Counted from the stretch's first letter, positions 7,194 to 15,231 are shown. The stretch: DNA of 64,000 nucleotides from Nitrosospira multiformis (GCF_900110185.1 NZ_FOCT01000013.1:1-64000), one strand, 5' to 3'. Notes: generated by a model not told the origin, from the sequence alone. Translations and numbers: made by a program.

Positions 7194-8378
7194 ATGTCAC
7201 GCATGCCTTCTGGCAATGATCGAACTGACGACAATCTCTCAAGACACCGTTTCGTGATGGAAGAGGTGACACTCCTTTCGCGGCGACACGATTTAGCGGC
7301 TTACTCGCATGTCCGCGCTGCGGAGCCTTTCTTGCTCGTAAAAGAGATGGCCGAATGGCCTTTTTTTCAAAGATTTTCGTGTCTTAATACAGCAGAAGCC
7401 AAGCTGCGAAGTCTTGCCAGCGCTGCCCCTAACCGGATTATCCAATACGCGTACCTACGCGGCGTGAATCGCCAATTCACATATACGAAAGGGGCGCATC
7501 AGCGACTTCGCATGGTCCATGGTCCACTTGCTCGATTTGTGGAAACCTGCGCGCGGTCGAAGAACTCGACTTACTATATGCAAGCGCAGCAAATTCCGGA
7601 GATTGCTGCCGGCATTCCGGAGATGAGTAAGCTACACTGTGAAGGCATCAACAGCCCAATGCTGTTCTGGCTCGGCAATTCCGGACAGCAAACGTCGCTT
7701 CACAATGACAGGTTCAGGAATTTCATCGCAGTATTTCTCGGCGTGAAGCGTGTCTATCTCTTTCCACCCGAAGCACTAAGCAACCTATATATTGCACCGC
7801 TAGACCGCTGTTTCCAGGGAGCACTGACGAGTTTAGTTAACCCAATCAGCCCAGATAATCGAAAATTCCCACTGTTTCAAATGATAGCGAAGCAGATGCG
7901 TGTCGTCGATGTACATGAAGGAGAAATTCTTTATATTCCTCCTCTTTGGTGGCATCTCGTGAGTGCGAACGGCGGCCTCAATCTCTCCGCTAATATATGG
8001 GCAGAGGAGGTCGAGTGTGCACCTAGCCTATACTTGCCCAGAGCACTGCGCCTCATGGACACGGAGATTCCTGGCGAGTCGCTCGAGACACGGAGAAAAT
8101 TAAGACATTTGTTCCACGCAACGTTGAGTAAATCGACCATCGACACATTATGCACCGGTTCCCTCGCTCGTACGGTAACAAAAACAGCGCTCGACGAACT
8201 GCAGACTCTTAGAAGCATCGTTGATGAGGATCTCAGAGCTAGATGGGCAGGATGGGTGGGAAGCCTGTTGGATCATCTCGTATTCCAACTTCAGGGAGAT
8301 CCCTTTCCAACGCTGACAAAGGGAGAATTCTATCGAATGGTGAGTCGAATGCGAACCAGCTCATTGAGCGGTTCTTAG
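7194..8378 (+). CDS. JmjC/cupin_8-type Fe(II)/2-oxoglutarate oxygenase
   Basis: 394 aa from the ATG at 7194, 4 bases after the previous stop; ATGs at 7203 and 7257 are alternatives. The cupin core is clear: SLHNDRF (His170-x-Asp172), FLGVKRVYLFPPE, then EGEILYIPPLWWHLV (distal His254), with residues for an iron facial triad all present. This architecture (residues about 80-290 for the catalytic core) matches cupin_8 protein hydroxylases such as FIH and the tRNA/peptide hydroxylases of the JmjC-only group. In this operon it is the second of three candidate peptide oxygenases. The C-terminal 100 residues are helical and could mediate dimer or leader binding. Confidence 0.8.
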   Translation: MSRMPSGNDRTDDNLSRHRFVMEEVTLLSRRHDLAAYSHVRAAEPFLLVKEMAEWPFFQRFSCLNTAEAKLRSLASAAPNRIIQYAYLRGVNRQFTYTKGAHQRLRMVHGPLARFVETCARSKNSTYYMQAQQIPEIAAGIPEMSKLHCEGINSPMLFWLGNSGQQTSLHNDRFRNFIAVFLGVKRVYLFPPEALSNLYIAPLDRCFQGALTSLVNPISPDNRKFPLFQMIAKQMRVVDVHEGEILYIPPLWWHLVSANGGLNLSANIWAEEVECAPSLYLPRALRLMDTEIPGESLETRRKLRHLFHATLSKSTIDTLCTGSLARTVTKTALDELQTLRSIVDEDLRARWAGWVGSLLDHLVFQLQGDPFPTLTKGEFYRMVSRMRTSSLSGS

Positions 8379-8710
8379 ACGATACGACTTGTTACTCGCG
8401 ATCAACACTGTTGATTCAGCGCATGAGATTTTCAAACAGCGTCGCTAACAAACCTGTCCAGGGGGTAGGCTTGAACCCAGCCTTGATGAGAGACGAGTAG
8501 TTACTTGTGTTTGTATCTGCCGCAGCACGGAGCTTCACGTCATGCAGACCAGTAAATTTCGATGACTGGTTTGAACTCGGCATTGAACTGCCTATCGGAT
8601 TGAGTGCGAGGTTGCGCTCGACAGTAGAAGACTTTGGTATATGTTTATAAGTTCCTCCCATTTTTCGCATTCCCATTAAACAGTAGCACAACCCCTCAAA
8701 GCTAGAAATC
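8379..8710. other. 332-bp gap inside the biosynthetic cluster
   Basis: No gene is certain. A 47-codon open frame from the GTG at 8507 to 8650 contains FDDWFELGIELPIGLSARLR, which reads like real protein, but it has no ribosome-binding site and a stop lies just upstream, so it may be a decayed gene or a very small carrier-like protein. The rest may hold a second promoter for the third oxygenase and radical SAM genes. Confidence 0.35.
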
Positions 8711-9538
8711 ATGAATGCACTGGAGCCGGACTTCCGAAAGTATCAGTTGCAGATCCAGTTTATCGGAGCGAGCACACTAAGCAATTGCGGATTGGCGGAA
8801 ACCTTTGGCGTCGAGCAGCTTCAGACTCCGAACCTACGTTACGTCGCCAGTCCAAGTTGGCGAGACCTGATGTTAGGCGACGTAGCCAGCGAAGCAGCGA
8901 ACCAGCGAGTGGCATTGTCAAACGCAGTGACGATAATTCATGTCGACGAACGTGTTCGTTCCTGGTATTGGTCGGAAGGCACCAAACTGATCAATGGCGC
9001 GTGCACGGCCGATGCTCGGAACGCGGTATTGTGGGAATTGGCCGAACGGGTGGTTCAGGCCTTGTCCAATTCCGGAATTCGCACGATTGCACTTCGCTCG
9101 TGCGACTTGCAGACAACACCCGCGCATCAGCGCTCGACTGCATATGACTATATCACGAACACTTATGTCGGACTCCACGTCGACAACCACGACCGCCTAC
9201 CAGCACGTGAACGCAGTGCGGGGTTCCAAGTCGTGGCATTGAATATCGGCGCTCAAGAACGTTATCTCGACTTTGTCAATCTTTCCGTTCCCGGCTTGCT
9301 CGAAGGTTTAGAGCCAGGCGCGCTCGACGATAACAACCCTGATTTTGCGCGCAGGCTGGTTCATGACTTCTTCGCATGCCGGCCGAATCATCAGATATTG
9401 CGACTTCGGCTGCCGCCTGATTACGCCTACATCGCCGTCACACAAAACTTCATCCATGATGGTGCAACGAACTGTGTTGGAGACGATGATGTTGCGTTAC
9501 TCGTCGCGGGCCAGTTCGAATGGGCGGCAGGGTCATGA
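8711..9538 (+). CDS. Third HxD...H oxygenase-like protein of the cluster
   Basis: 275 aa; I do not recognise an exact family. A double-stranded beta-helix iron site is suggested by YVGLHVDNHDRLP (His156-x-Asp158) and a late AVTQNFIHDGATN (His249), with hydrophobic beta-strands between (FQVVALNIGAQERYLDFVNL; ILRLRLPPDYAYIAV). That spacing fits Fe(II)/2-oxoglutarate or related oxygenases. Its stop codon overlaps the radical SAM start (ATGA at 9535), so the two are translationally coupled and likely act on the same substrate. The weakest point is the missing clear Arg for 2-oxoglutarate. An alternative is a non-catalytic cupin partner. Confidence 0.55.
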   Translation: MNALEPDFRKYQLQIQFIGASTLSNCGLAETFGVEQLQTPNLRYVASPSWRDLMLGDVASEAANQRVALSNAVTIIHVDERVRSWYWSEGTKLINGACTADARNAVLWELAERVVQALSNSGIRTIALRSCDLQTTPAHQRSTAYDYITNTYVGLHVDNHDRLPARERSAGFQVVALNIGAQERYLDFVNLSVPGLLEGLEPGALDDNNPDFARRLVHDFFACRPNHQILRLRLPPDYAYIAVTQNFIHDGATNCVGDDDVALLVAGQFEWAAGS

Positions 9539-10725
9539 CAAGGGTCATGCACCCAATGCAACACGCGATACGGCAACCCGCGTGGACGAACGAGATGGGG
9601 GTGTCGCTTGGGCCGATCAAGCAGATCGTGCTCCAGCCAACACCTTTCTGTAACTTGGCTTGTAGATACTGCTATTTGCCGGATAAGGACAATCGGGGGC
9701 ATATGAAACCCGAAATCGCGGCACTTTCCCTGTATCGCGTATTCGAATCGAAACGCTCGGATCACGATTTGGAATTGCGCTGGCACGCTGGCGAGCCGCT
9801 CGTTGTACCGGCGGATTTTTATCGAAAGGCGAACCGATTAATCCGAGAAATCACACCATCGAATGTGTCTCTTCGCCAGACCCTGCAGACCAACGCCGTG
9901 CTGCTTGATGATGCGTGGTGCGACGTGTTCGAGGAACTGGGTATCGAGGTCGGCGTTAGCATCGATGGGCCCGCATTTCTTCATGATGCGTATCGGCACA
10001 CACGGAACGGCCGTCCCACTCATGCTGCTGTGATGGCGGCATGCGAACGCCTACATGCTCGTGGAATTCCATTCACAGTAATCGCAGTCCTGACGGAAGC
10101 CTCGCTGGACCACGCTCAGGCGATACATCGCTTTTTTGCAGATCTTGGACCTACTGAAGTTGGGCTCAATCTCGAGGAAAGCGATGGCGCTCATACCTCA
10201 GTTGTTTTAGGTGGCACGGACGTGATTCAAAGATATGCGGATTTTCTTGCAGAGTTCAGATCATTGTGCTGTGATGGCAGTGTCAAGATTCGTGAATTTG
10301 AAAGTATGCGTGATGCAATATTGTCCGGTGGAGAAGAGCGCCGCAGTATCACCGCAACACCAGCAGGCTTACTTTGCGTCGACTGGCGTGGTCGTGTGAG
10401 CGGATTCTCACCGGAGCTTCAGGGGTTGCGGCATCCACTTTACGATGACTTCATTTTCGGTCACGTCGAAACGCAAACATTAGACGAGATGTTCGAGTCT
10501 CATACCTTTCGTAATCTGACACGTGACATTAGCGCGGGCGTTACGGCCTGCAGACAGTCCTGCTCTTATTTCGGGCTTTGCGGAGGTGGTTCGCCGTCAA
10601 ACAAGCTTGGCGAGCATGGCAGTTTCATCGGCACTTCCACCGTTCACTGCACAGCGCATATCAAGCTCGTGGCCGATATGGCACTGATAGAAATAGAAAA
10701 GGAGCTGTGCGCGACCTCGACATGA
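9535..10725 (+). CDS. Radical SAM/SPASM peptide maturase (GrrM/OscB-like)
   Basis: 396 aa. The start at 9535 overlaps the previous stop (ATGA). Cys39-x3-Cys43-x2-Cys46 (CNLACRYC) binds the radical SAM cluster; RWHAGEPL is the usual following motif. The C-terminal SPASM region has LLCVDWRG, CRQSCSYFGLCGGGSPSNKL and a final VHCTAHIK, supplying cysteines for auxiliary iron-sulfur clusters. The CGGGxPxNKL...GSF pattern is what I associate with cyclophane-forming maturases (GrrM/OscB), which join an aromatic side chain to a nearby beta-carbon in a ribosomal peptide. Expected substrate: the peptide at 5830-6027. No separate RRE protein is seen; leader recognition may use part of this enzyme or a partner. 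Confidence 0.85.
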   Translation: MTRVMHPMQHAIRQPAWTNEMGVSLGPIKQIVLQPTPFCNLACRYCYLPDKDNRGHMKPEIAALSLYRVFESKRSDHDLELRWHAGEPLVVPADFYRKANRLIREITPSNVSLRQTLQTNAVLLDDAWCDVFEELGIEVGVSIDGPAFLHDAYRHTRNGRPTHAAVMAACERLHARGIPFTVIAVLTEASLDHAQAIHRFFADLGPTEVGLNLEESDGAHTSVVLGGTDVIQRYADFLAEFRSLCCDGSVKIREFESMRDAILSGGEERRSITATPAGLLCVDWRGRVSGFSPELQGLRHPLYDDFIFGHVETQTLDEMFESHTFRNLTRDISAGVTACRQSCSYFGLCGGGSPSNKLGEHGSFIGTSTVHCTAHIKLVADMALIEIEKELCATST

Positions 10726-10922
10726 GTCTTGTTCTAAATGCAACACCGGCGAGAGCAGGGCCCAAAGCAAAAGGTCTCGATGCGCTTTCAGCGCTTGGAT
10801 TCGCTGTCACACCTTGTGTTTTTGTTTGCGCGCCCACTGGAACTTCGCTGAACGCAGAGCGTTTGAATCTATTGAGCTTCAATGAACGCTGGCGCAAAAC
10901 TTGGCAACGCGTATTGAAATAG
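10722..10922 (+). CDS. Small ORF coupled to the radical SAM gene
   Basis: 66 aa beginning at ATGA overlapping the radical SAM stop, so translation is probably coupled. No family recognised. It has two Cys in a hydrophobic patch (VTPCVFVCAPT) and a basic, Trp-containing C-terminus (NERWRKTWQRVLK). It could be a chaperone-like accessory protein, a second peptide substrate or the degraded end of a longer gene. Nothing in the sequence settles this. Confidence 0.5.
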   Translation: MSLVLNATPARAGPKAKGLDALSALGFAVTPCVFVCAPTGTSLNAERLNLLSFNERWRKTWQRVLK

Positions 10923-10995
10923 CAGCGCTTCACTAGCTGAAGGTCAGACAAATGTTCGCCGACTTCTACTCTGGCCGCACAAATGACGCAGGCTT

Positions 10996-12018
10996 ATGCT
11001 GATACCCCAACTCGAAGCCTATTCCGTTGCAATCGGCGTTCCAGTCCGCAATGAGATCAAGCGCCTTCCGCACCTGCTTACGGCCCTGGCGCAGCAGCAA
11101 GGGAGATTATCATTCGTTCTCTGCCTGTTCTTCGACAATTGTACCGATGGCAGCATTAATTTTGTTCAGCGACGGGCCGCAGCGCTACCCTTCTCGATTG
11201 TGAGCGACTATTGTCATGCAGGCGATTCACCTAGTGCCGGCGCTGCGCGACGACGCGCAATGGCGCTGGCGTTGCGCAGCGCACCTGACGGCACCTTGCT
11301 GACGACTGATGCAGATAGTGAACCAGCGTTGGATTGGGTAGCCACAAACCTCGCGGCGTTGGAGCATGCCGACGTGGTCGTGGGAAGGATCACGCGCGGC
11401 GAACGCCGAGTGCCAGATAAACTGGATCGAATGGACGCCTACCTTGAGCGACTGCATCAACTTCGCCGCATTATCGATCCGGTGCCTTGGGAGGCGCCAG
11501 AGACACATCACTGGACGAGTGGGGCGAGTACGGCAGTGTGGGCGGATGTGTATCGACAGCTTGGTGGGTTCGAGCCGGTCCGAAGTGGCGAGGATGGAAA
11601 GTTCGTCGAGGCGGCTGCGCAAGCAGGCTATCGCGTCCGTCGCGACGCAACGGTGCTAGTCAAAACATCGAGCCGCCGTGCCGGGCGCGCGCCGGACGGA
11701 TTGGCGACCACCTTGGCTGCATGCGATAGGACGCCCGTTTTACCGCGGGTGGCCCACCCAGAAGATATGGTCTGGCGCTTTCGACAGCATGCAAACGCTC
11801 GTGCCGCGTACCACACCGGCGCATTCGCCACTCTGGCAGCAGCGCTCCAACTCCCATGGGATCAGGTTTCTCAGGTCGCTGCTGAAAGCATCAACGACGA
11901 GGCCTTCGTTTCCCGGATCGTGGGAGTGCCACGCGGCGGCATGCGGTCGATCGGACTTGCTCATGCTGAGAAACTGCTGAGCGATCTAGAGCAAATTGAT
12001 CCGCTCGAGGTCGCGTAA
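10996..12018 (+). CDS. Family 2 glycosyltransferase
   Basis: 340 aa. GT-A fold signatures in order: VAIGVPVRNE at residue 11 (nucleotide binding), FDNCTDGS near 46, GAARRRAMALAL near 82, TTDADSEP with the DxD metal site at 105-107, and SGEDGKF (acidic catalytic-base region) near 197. No transmembrane segment, so it acts in the cytoplasm. It closes the run of same-strand biosynthetic genes, 73 bases after the 66-aa ORF. I infer that it glycosylates the modified peptide or an attached group, though a role in lipid or polysaccharide sugar transfer cannot be excluded. A weak GCAGG precedes the start. Confidence 0.8.
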   Translation: MLIPQLEAYSVAIGVPVRNEIKRLPHLLTALAQQQGRLSFVLCLFFDNCTDGSINFVQRRAAALPFSIVSDYCHAGDSPSAGAARRRAMALALRSAPDGTLLTTDADSEPALDWVATNLAALEHADVVVGRITRGERRVPDKLDRMDAYLERLHQLRRIIDPVPWEAPETHHWTSGASTAVWADVYRQLGGFEPVRSGEDGKFVEAAAQAGYRVRRDATVLVKTSSRRAGRAPDGLATTLAACDRTPVLPRVAHPEDMVWRFRQHANARAAYHTGAFATLAAALQLPWDQVSQVAAESINDEAFVSRIVGVPRGGMRSIGLAHAEKLLSDLEQIDPLEVA

Positions 12019-12091
12019 GTCGCTGCTCGACCGTGACTTCCCATCTATGGCGCCAGCCGCTCTCCTTCCAGGATGCCAATCTTCCAGAAGA

Positions 12092-12181
12092 GAGCAGATC
12101 GGGATTTACCGGCTGATGGATGTGCCGGTAGGGGGCGAATATGTGATTTTCTGTCCGCCGCAGACAGCGCTGTTATGGTGA
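12092..12181 (+). pseudogene. traF: Second traF remnant
   Basis: The frame GIYRLMDVPVGGEYVIFCPP matches residues 45-65 of the intact TraF (GLYHVTDARVEKGEYVIFCPP) and ends at a TGA at 12179. Only about 29 codons remain, without the N-terminal membrane anchor or the catalytic Lys. It lies immediately downstream of the glycosyltransferase and marks the edge of the biosynthetic cargo. Confidence 0.8.
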
Positions 12182-12274
12182 GCGTGCATGTTAAAACCAG
12201 CATTATCGAAGCGGAATATAGGTACTGGGTCATCTAATCATAAGAGTTGATCCTGCCATGATTGTAGTTTGCCA

Positions 12275-13948
12275 CTACTTTTGAGTATGATGGTGGGTTA
12301 TCGTTCTACCGTTGACCATGTGAACCACGCGATCCGCAACATGAAAATATCTGTCATCATGCGAGATTACAATCAAGGTTTTTCCGTCCCGCTTGAGTTC
12401 TGGCAATATTTCCGTGTAGAAGATTCGACGGAATGCTGGATCCTGATCGGCTGCCCACTCATCGAAAACAATGACAGGACGTAGATCAAGATAAGCATGC
12501 ACTAAGGCTAGCCGCTTGCGCTGGCCGGTCGACAAGTCTGTAGTTGAAAACTTTCCGTCTTTTACCGACACTTTGTGAGTCAATTCCAAGCGTTCCAGAT
12601 AGACCAAAGTCTCCGCGGTAAAATCCTTACCAATGACAAAGTCTTCGAACAGGTAATAATCAGAAAAGACGGTACTGAACAGTTGTCGATAATCATCTCG
12701 ATTACCAGCTACAACAGGAGCGCCATCAAGCAGTATTATTCCTTCCTGCGGTTCATAAAGGCCCAGCAGCAGCTTAATGAGCGTTGTCTTTCCACTGCCG
12801 TTCTCGCCTACGAGGAATAGCATCTCGCCAGTCTTTATGCACAGATCGACCGGTCCCAGGCAGAAGACAGTGGATCCACTTACATCAGAATACGTGTATG
12901 TCACACCCTTTAGTTCGATGGATCCAGCTCCTTGGGGAGGATATTTTTTTGAGGTCGGGACAAGCAGGTTCGCCTCGGGATTGGAAAATCTAAGGGATAG
13001 CTCAGCCAACCGTTTGATAGCTATTTGTGTTTGTCCAAGCAACGGCAATGTACTGATGAGTTGCGTCAGCGGCCCTTTCACATACAGAAGCACCAGTACG
13101 AATCCGGAAAGCACCTCGGAACCGAAATTCATCGAACCTTGCAATGCCAAAATTATTCCAATTACGATGAAAAACAGAGCTGAGCCGAAGGCATTTGCGA
13201 ACACGAAAATCCTCATTGCCCGAATGCGCAGATCACGTATCCTATCTATTGTCTGTTTGAGCCGATCATCGTATATATGCTGACGTCTGGCACGATTAAT
13301 CCGAAGTTCTTTGGCACCTTCGGTAATGGCATAATATTGCTTCTGCAGTTCATCCTGAGCTTCCCGGGCCGCGTCAAAACCCTTTATCCCCTGCTGGCGT
13401 GCCGTAGCATGAACCCAACTGCCCAGTGCGATCGCGATAACCGCGATTAGGCAGAGTAGTGGCGATAGCACCGCCAAGTAAACGAAACAACCGATGGCAA
13501 CTGCAATTGCAATAGCCAGCCCCGAGAATCCAAAAGTGAAATTACTGATAACATCGATATCTTGATTGAGTGTTGTGGTGATGCGATGGACGCGAAATCG
13601 CTCTATTTCCACGATAGGCGCCGAAAGTATCTTCTCGGATAAATCTCTTCGCAACTTGGCAACGACATGCTGCCCGATATAGCTATTACCCAGGTCGGAA
13701 GCGATCTCCCCCATTATCGTCATCAGACACAAGCCGGCGAAGAGCAGGAGCAGTGCCATCGTAGATCCTTGCTCCGCATAGAGTGCCGTGTTGACAGTTG
13801 CTAATAACCATGGTGTGGAAAAGCCACTCAGAGCCCCCAGCGAGGTTGCCAGGAAAGCAACTTTCCAAAAAGGCCGCAGCAGACGCAAACCTTCGCGAAG
13901 AAGAGATTCTGAATCTAATTGCTGGGGCATGTACTTAGGCGAGCTCAT
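12275..13948 (-). CDS. Cyclic-peptide-type ABC exporter (PvdE/SyrD-like), fused membrane and ATPase domains
   Basis: 557 aa. Residues 25-310 hold six predicted membrane helices (SLGALSGFSTPWLLATVN, TMALLLLFAGLCLMTIMG and others). The ATPase follows: Walker A GENGSGKTT at 381-389, signature LSTGQRKRLAL, Walker B PVIVFDEWAADQDP and switch His in VISHDDRYF. The WAADQDP and HDDRYFHVADR patterns are typical of the cyclic peptide transporter family (PvdE, SyrD), which exports ribosomal or non-ribosomal peptides. It has no C39 peptidase domain, so leader removal needs another protease. It is convergent to the RiPP-like cluster, separated by a traF remnant. Export of that product is the simplest inference, but there is no shared transcript to prove it. 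Confidence 0.85.
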   Translation of the reverse strand: MSSPKYMPQQLDSESLLREGLRLLRPFWKVAFLATSLGALSGFSTPWLLATVNTALYAEQGSTMALLLLFAGLCLMTIMGEIASDLGNSYIGQHVVAKLRRDLSEKILSAPIVEIERFRVHRITTTLNQDIDVISNFTFGFSGLAIAIAVAIGCFVYLAVLSPLLCLIAVIAIALGSWVHATARQQGIKGFDAAREAQDELQKQYYAITEGAKELRINRARRQHIYDDRLKQTIDRIRDLRIRAMRIFVFANAFGSALFFIVIGIILALQGSMNFGSEVLSGFVLVLLYVKGPLTQLISTLPLLGQTQIAIKRLAELSLRFSNPEANLLVPTSKKYPPQGAGSIELKGVTYTYSDVSGSTVFCLGPVDLCIKTGEMLFLVGENGSGKTTLIKLLLGLYEPQEGIILLDGAPVVAGNRDDYRQLFSTVFSDYYLFEDFVIGKDFTAETLVYLERLELTHKVSVKDGKFSTTDLSTGQRKRLALVHAYLDLRPVIVFDEWAADQDPAFRRIFYTEILPELKRDGKTLIVISHDDRYFHVADRVVHMVNGRTITHHHTQK

Positions 13949-14074
13949 CTACTTCTCCAGAGCCCTGCATACCTGACTAAGGGTATTTGGCTGGCAAGCA
14001 CAGTTGAGCGCGTCACTCTCGCCGTAACTCCAGATTGAACCCTCGCGATTCGGGAAACCATTTTAAGAGTTCAC

Positions 14075-14488
14075 TTACTGACCAAGCAGGGCAAGACCGA
14101 GTGCGTTTCCCGCGGCACGCAGCTCCTGATCCAGTGTTGCCAAAGGAAGTTCGAGTCGCTGGGCCAGTTCAAGATAGGCGGCATCATATAGGGTGAGACC
14201 GCACCGCTCGGCCAAACGCAGTGTGCTTGACCAAGCAAAGGTGTCTGTATCCGAATCGATCGCGATATCCAACAGCCCCAAATCTGTCAGGGCCGCATCT
14301 CGAAACTCTTTACTGATGCGTCCTCGCCTGACTCCTCCTTGCAGACTGTTGGCTACTTCCAAGCGCCAGAGCGATGGCACTCGTGCACCGGCAGCGACAA
14401 CCTGATCGAAAACTTTCTGGGTGGCAGGGGTCAACTCGTCACTGTAGAGCCATGCCAAGGTGACTGAACTGTCAAGTATCAAGCTCAC
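14075..14488 (-). CDS. vapC: VapC-like PIN-domain toxin
   Basis: 137 aa starting with GTG at 14488, overlapping the antitoxin stop (GTGA). PIN residues are visible: LILDSSVTLAWL (first Asp), LWRLEVANSL (Glu), LTLYDAAYLELA (Asp) and PLATLDQEL (Asp). VapC toxins are ribonucleases that cut tRNA or rRNA when released. It is second in a two-gene operon, the VapBC order. Its partner is Phd/YefM-like rather than AbrB-like. It lies beside a ParD gene and a recombinase, typical of addiction cargo on mobile elements. Confidence 0.88.
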   Translation of the reverse strand: MSLILDSSVTLAWLYSDELTPATQKVFDQVVAAGARVPSLWRLEVANSLQGGVRRGRISKEFRDAALTDLGLLDIAIDSDTDTFAWSSTLRLAERCGLTLYDAAYLELAQRLELPLATLDQELRAAGNALGLALLGQ

Positions 14489-14739
14489 GTACGGCCTTCA
14501 TCACGATAGACTTTCCATTCCTGCCAGTCAAAGGCGCCACCGTGTTTTAGGGCAACTGCTCGGCTACGGATGCGCTTGGCAGCTGCCACCGCCTTACTGG
14601 AATCATGAAGGGGAGTATTCGGAATTAACCGGGCCACGGCTTTGCCATGGCGGGTGATAATCACTTCTTCACCGTTCTCCACCCAATCGAGCAACGTCCC
14701 TAGTTTGTTCTTTGCCTCAAAGGCTCCAACTTCACGCAT
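14485..14739 (-). CDS. Phd/YefM-family antitoxin paired with VapC
   Basis: 84 aa from the ATG at 14739 behind GGAG; a longer frame to 14778 lacks such a site. MREVGAFEAKNKLGTLLDWV and EEVIITRHGKAVARLIP are the Phd/YefM DNA-binding fold; the Lys/Arg-rich C-terminus (AAAKRIRSRAVALKHGG) binds the toxin. The stop overlaps the toxin start. The upstream region (14740-14943) holds two palindromes that could serve as autoregulatory operators shared with the divergent ParD gene. Confidence 0.85.
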   Translation of the reverse strand: MREVGAFEAKNKLGTLLDWVENGEEVIITRHGKAVARLIPNTPLHDSSKAVAAAKRIRSRAVALKHGGAFDWQEWKVYRDEGRT

Positions 14740-14800
14740 TTGATCTCCATAAGCTAGGCTATATGTCCAGCTTATCATGGGTTAATGGTTCGATCAATAA

Positions 14801-14814
14801 AACGATATATCGTT
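14801..14814. promoter_or_regulatory. Perfect 14-bp palindrome between divergent antitoxin genes
   Basis: AACGATATATCGTT is fully self-complementary and lies midway between the leftward Phd-type and rightward ParD-type antitoxin genes. A DNA-binding antitoxin is the likely user. Confidence 0.5.
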
Positions 14815-14839
14815 GGAAGGTGGTTCTCCCCTTCTATTT

Positions 14840-14873
14840 TTTACCCATGATAACATATTTTATCATGGGTAAA
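14840..14873. promoter_or_regulatory. Inverted repeat operator candidate (14-bp arms)
   Basis: TTTACCCATGATAA and TTATCATGGGTAAA are perfect inverse copies separated by 6 bases. A third half-site, TTATCATGGGTTAA, occurs at 14772-14785 overlapping the start side of the leftward antitoxin operon. Repeated half-sites flanking a divergent antitoxin pair suggest cooperative autorepression. Confidence 0.65.
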
Positions 14874-14943
14874 ATTCCGCTCCAGCTTCAGCCCAAAAGT
14901 ATGATAAAGTATGATCTACAAGAATCCGCTATCTGGAGATCCA

Positions 14944-15231
14944 ATGCCCGAACTCGAGCGCCTGACCATCACGCTCACCCCTGAACTGGCTGAGACGATC
15001 AAGTCAGCCGTGCTCGATGGCGACTATGCTTCGGCGAGCGAAGTGATCCGCGAAGCACTGCGCGAGTGGAAGACCAAGCGCGCGATCCGGCAGGAGGAAC
15101 TCGCAGTCCTCAAGGCGGACATCGACCAAGCCCTGGCGCAAGTTGCGGACGGACAGTTGGGCGAGTTTAATACTGATCGGATCGTCGAGCGCGCGAGGAA
15201 ACTGTTGGCCGCGCGCAAGCGTGCCGGTTGA
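14944..15231 (+). CDS. parD: ParD-like antitoxin without a partner toxin
   Basis: 95 aa from the ATG at 14944 behind CTGGAGAT. The N-terminus LERLTITLTPELAETIKSAV is a ribbon-helix-helix DNA-binding fold of the ParD/CC2985 type, followed by YASASEVIREALREW and a helical toxin-binding tail. A parE gene should start within a few bases, yet the following 280 bases encode no RelE/ParE fold in any frame. It is therefore an orphan antitoxin, possibly protective against a chromosomal ParE, or the survivor of a deletion. Confidence 0.85.
   Translation: MPELERLTITLTPELAETIKSAVLDGDYASASEVIREALREWKTKRAIRQEELAVLKADIDQALAQVADGQLGEFNTDRIVERARKLLAARKRAG

Noticed and set aside
8416..8712. 98-codon minus-strand ORF in the cluster gap
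   Set aside because: No ribosome-binding site, no recognisable domain, and it runs against the operon.
12275..13948. Exporter for a non-ribosomal siderophore such as pyoverdine
   Set aside because: No NRPS or siderophore gene is in the window; the family also exports other peptides.
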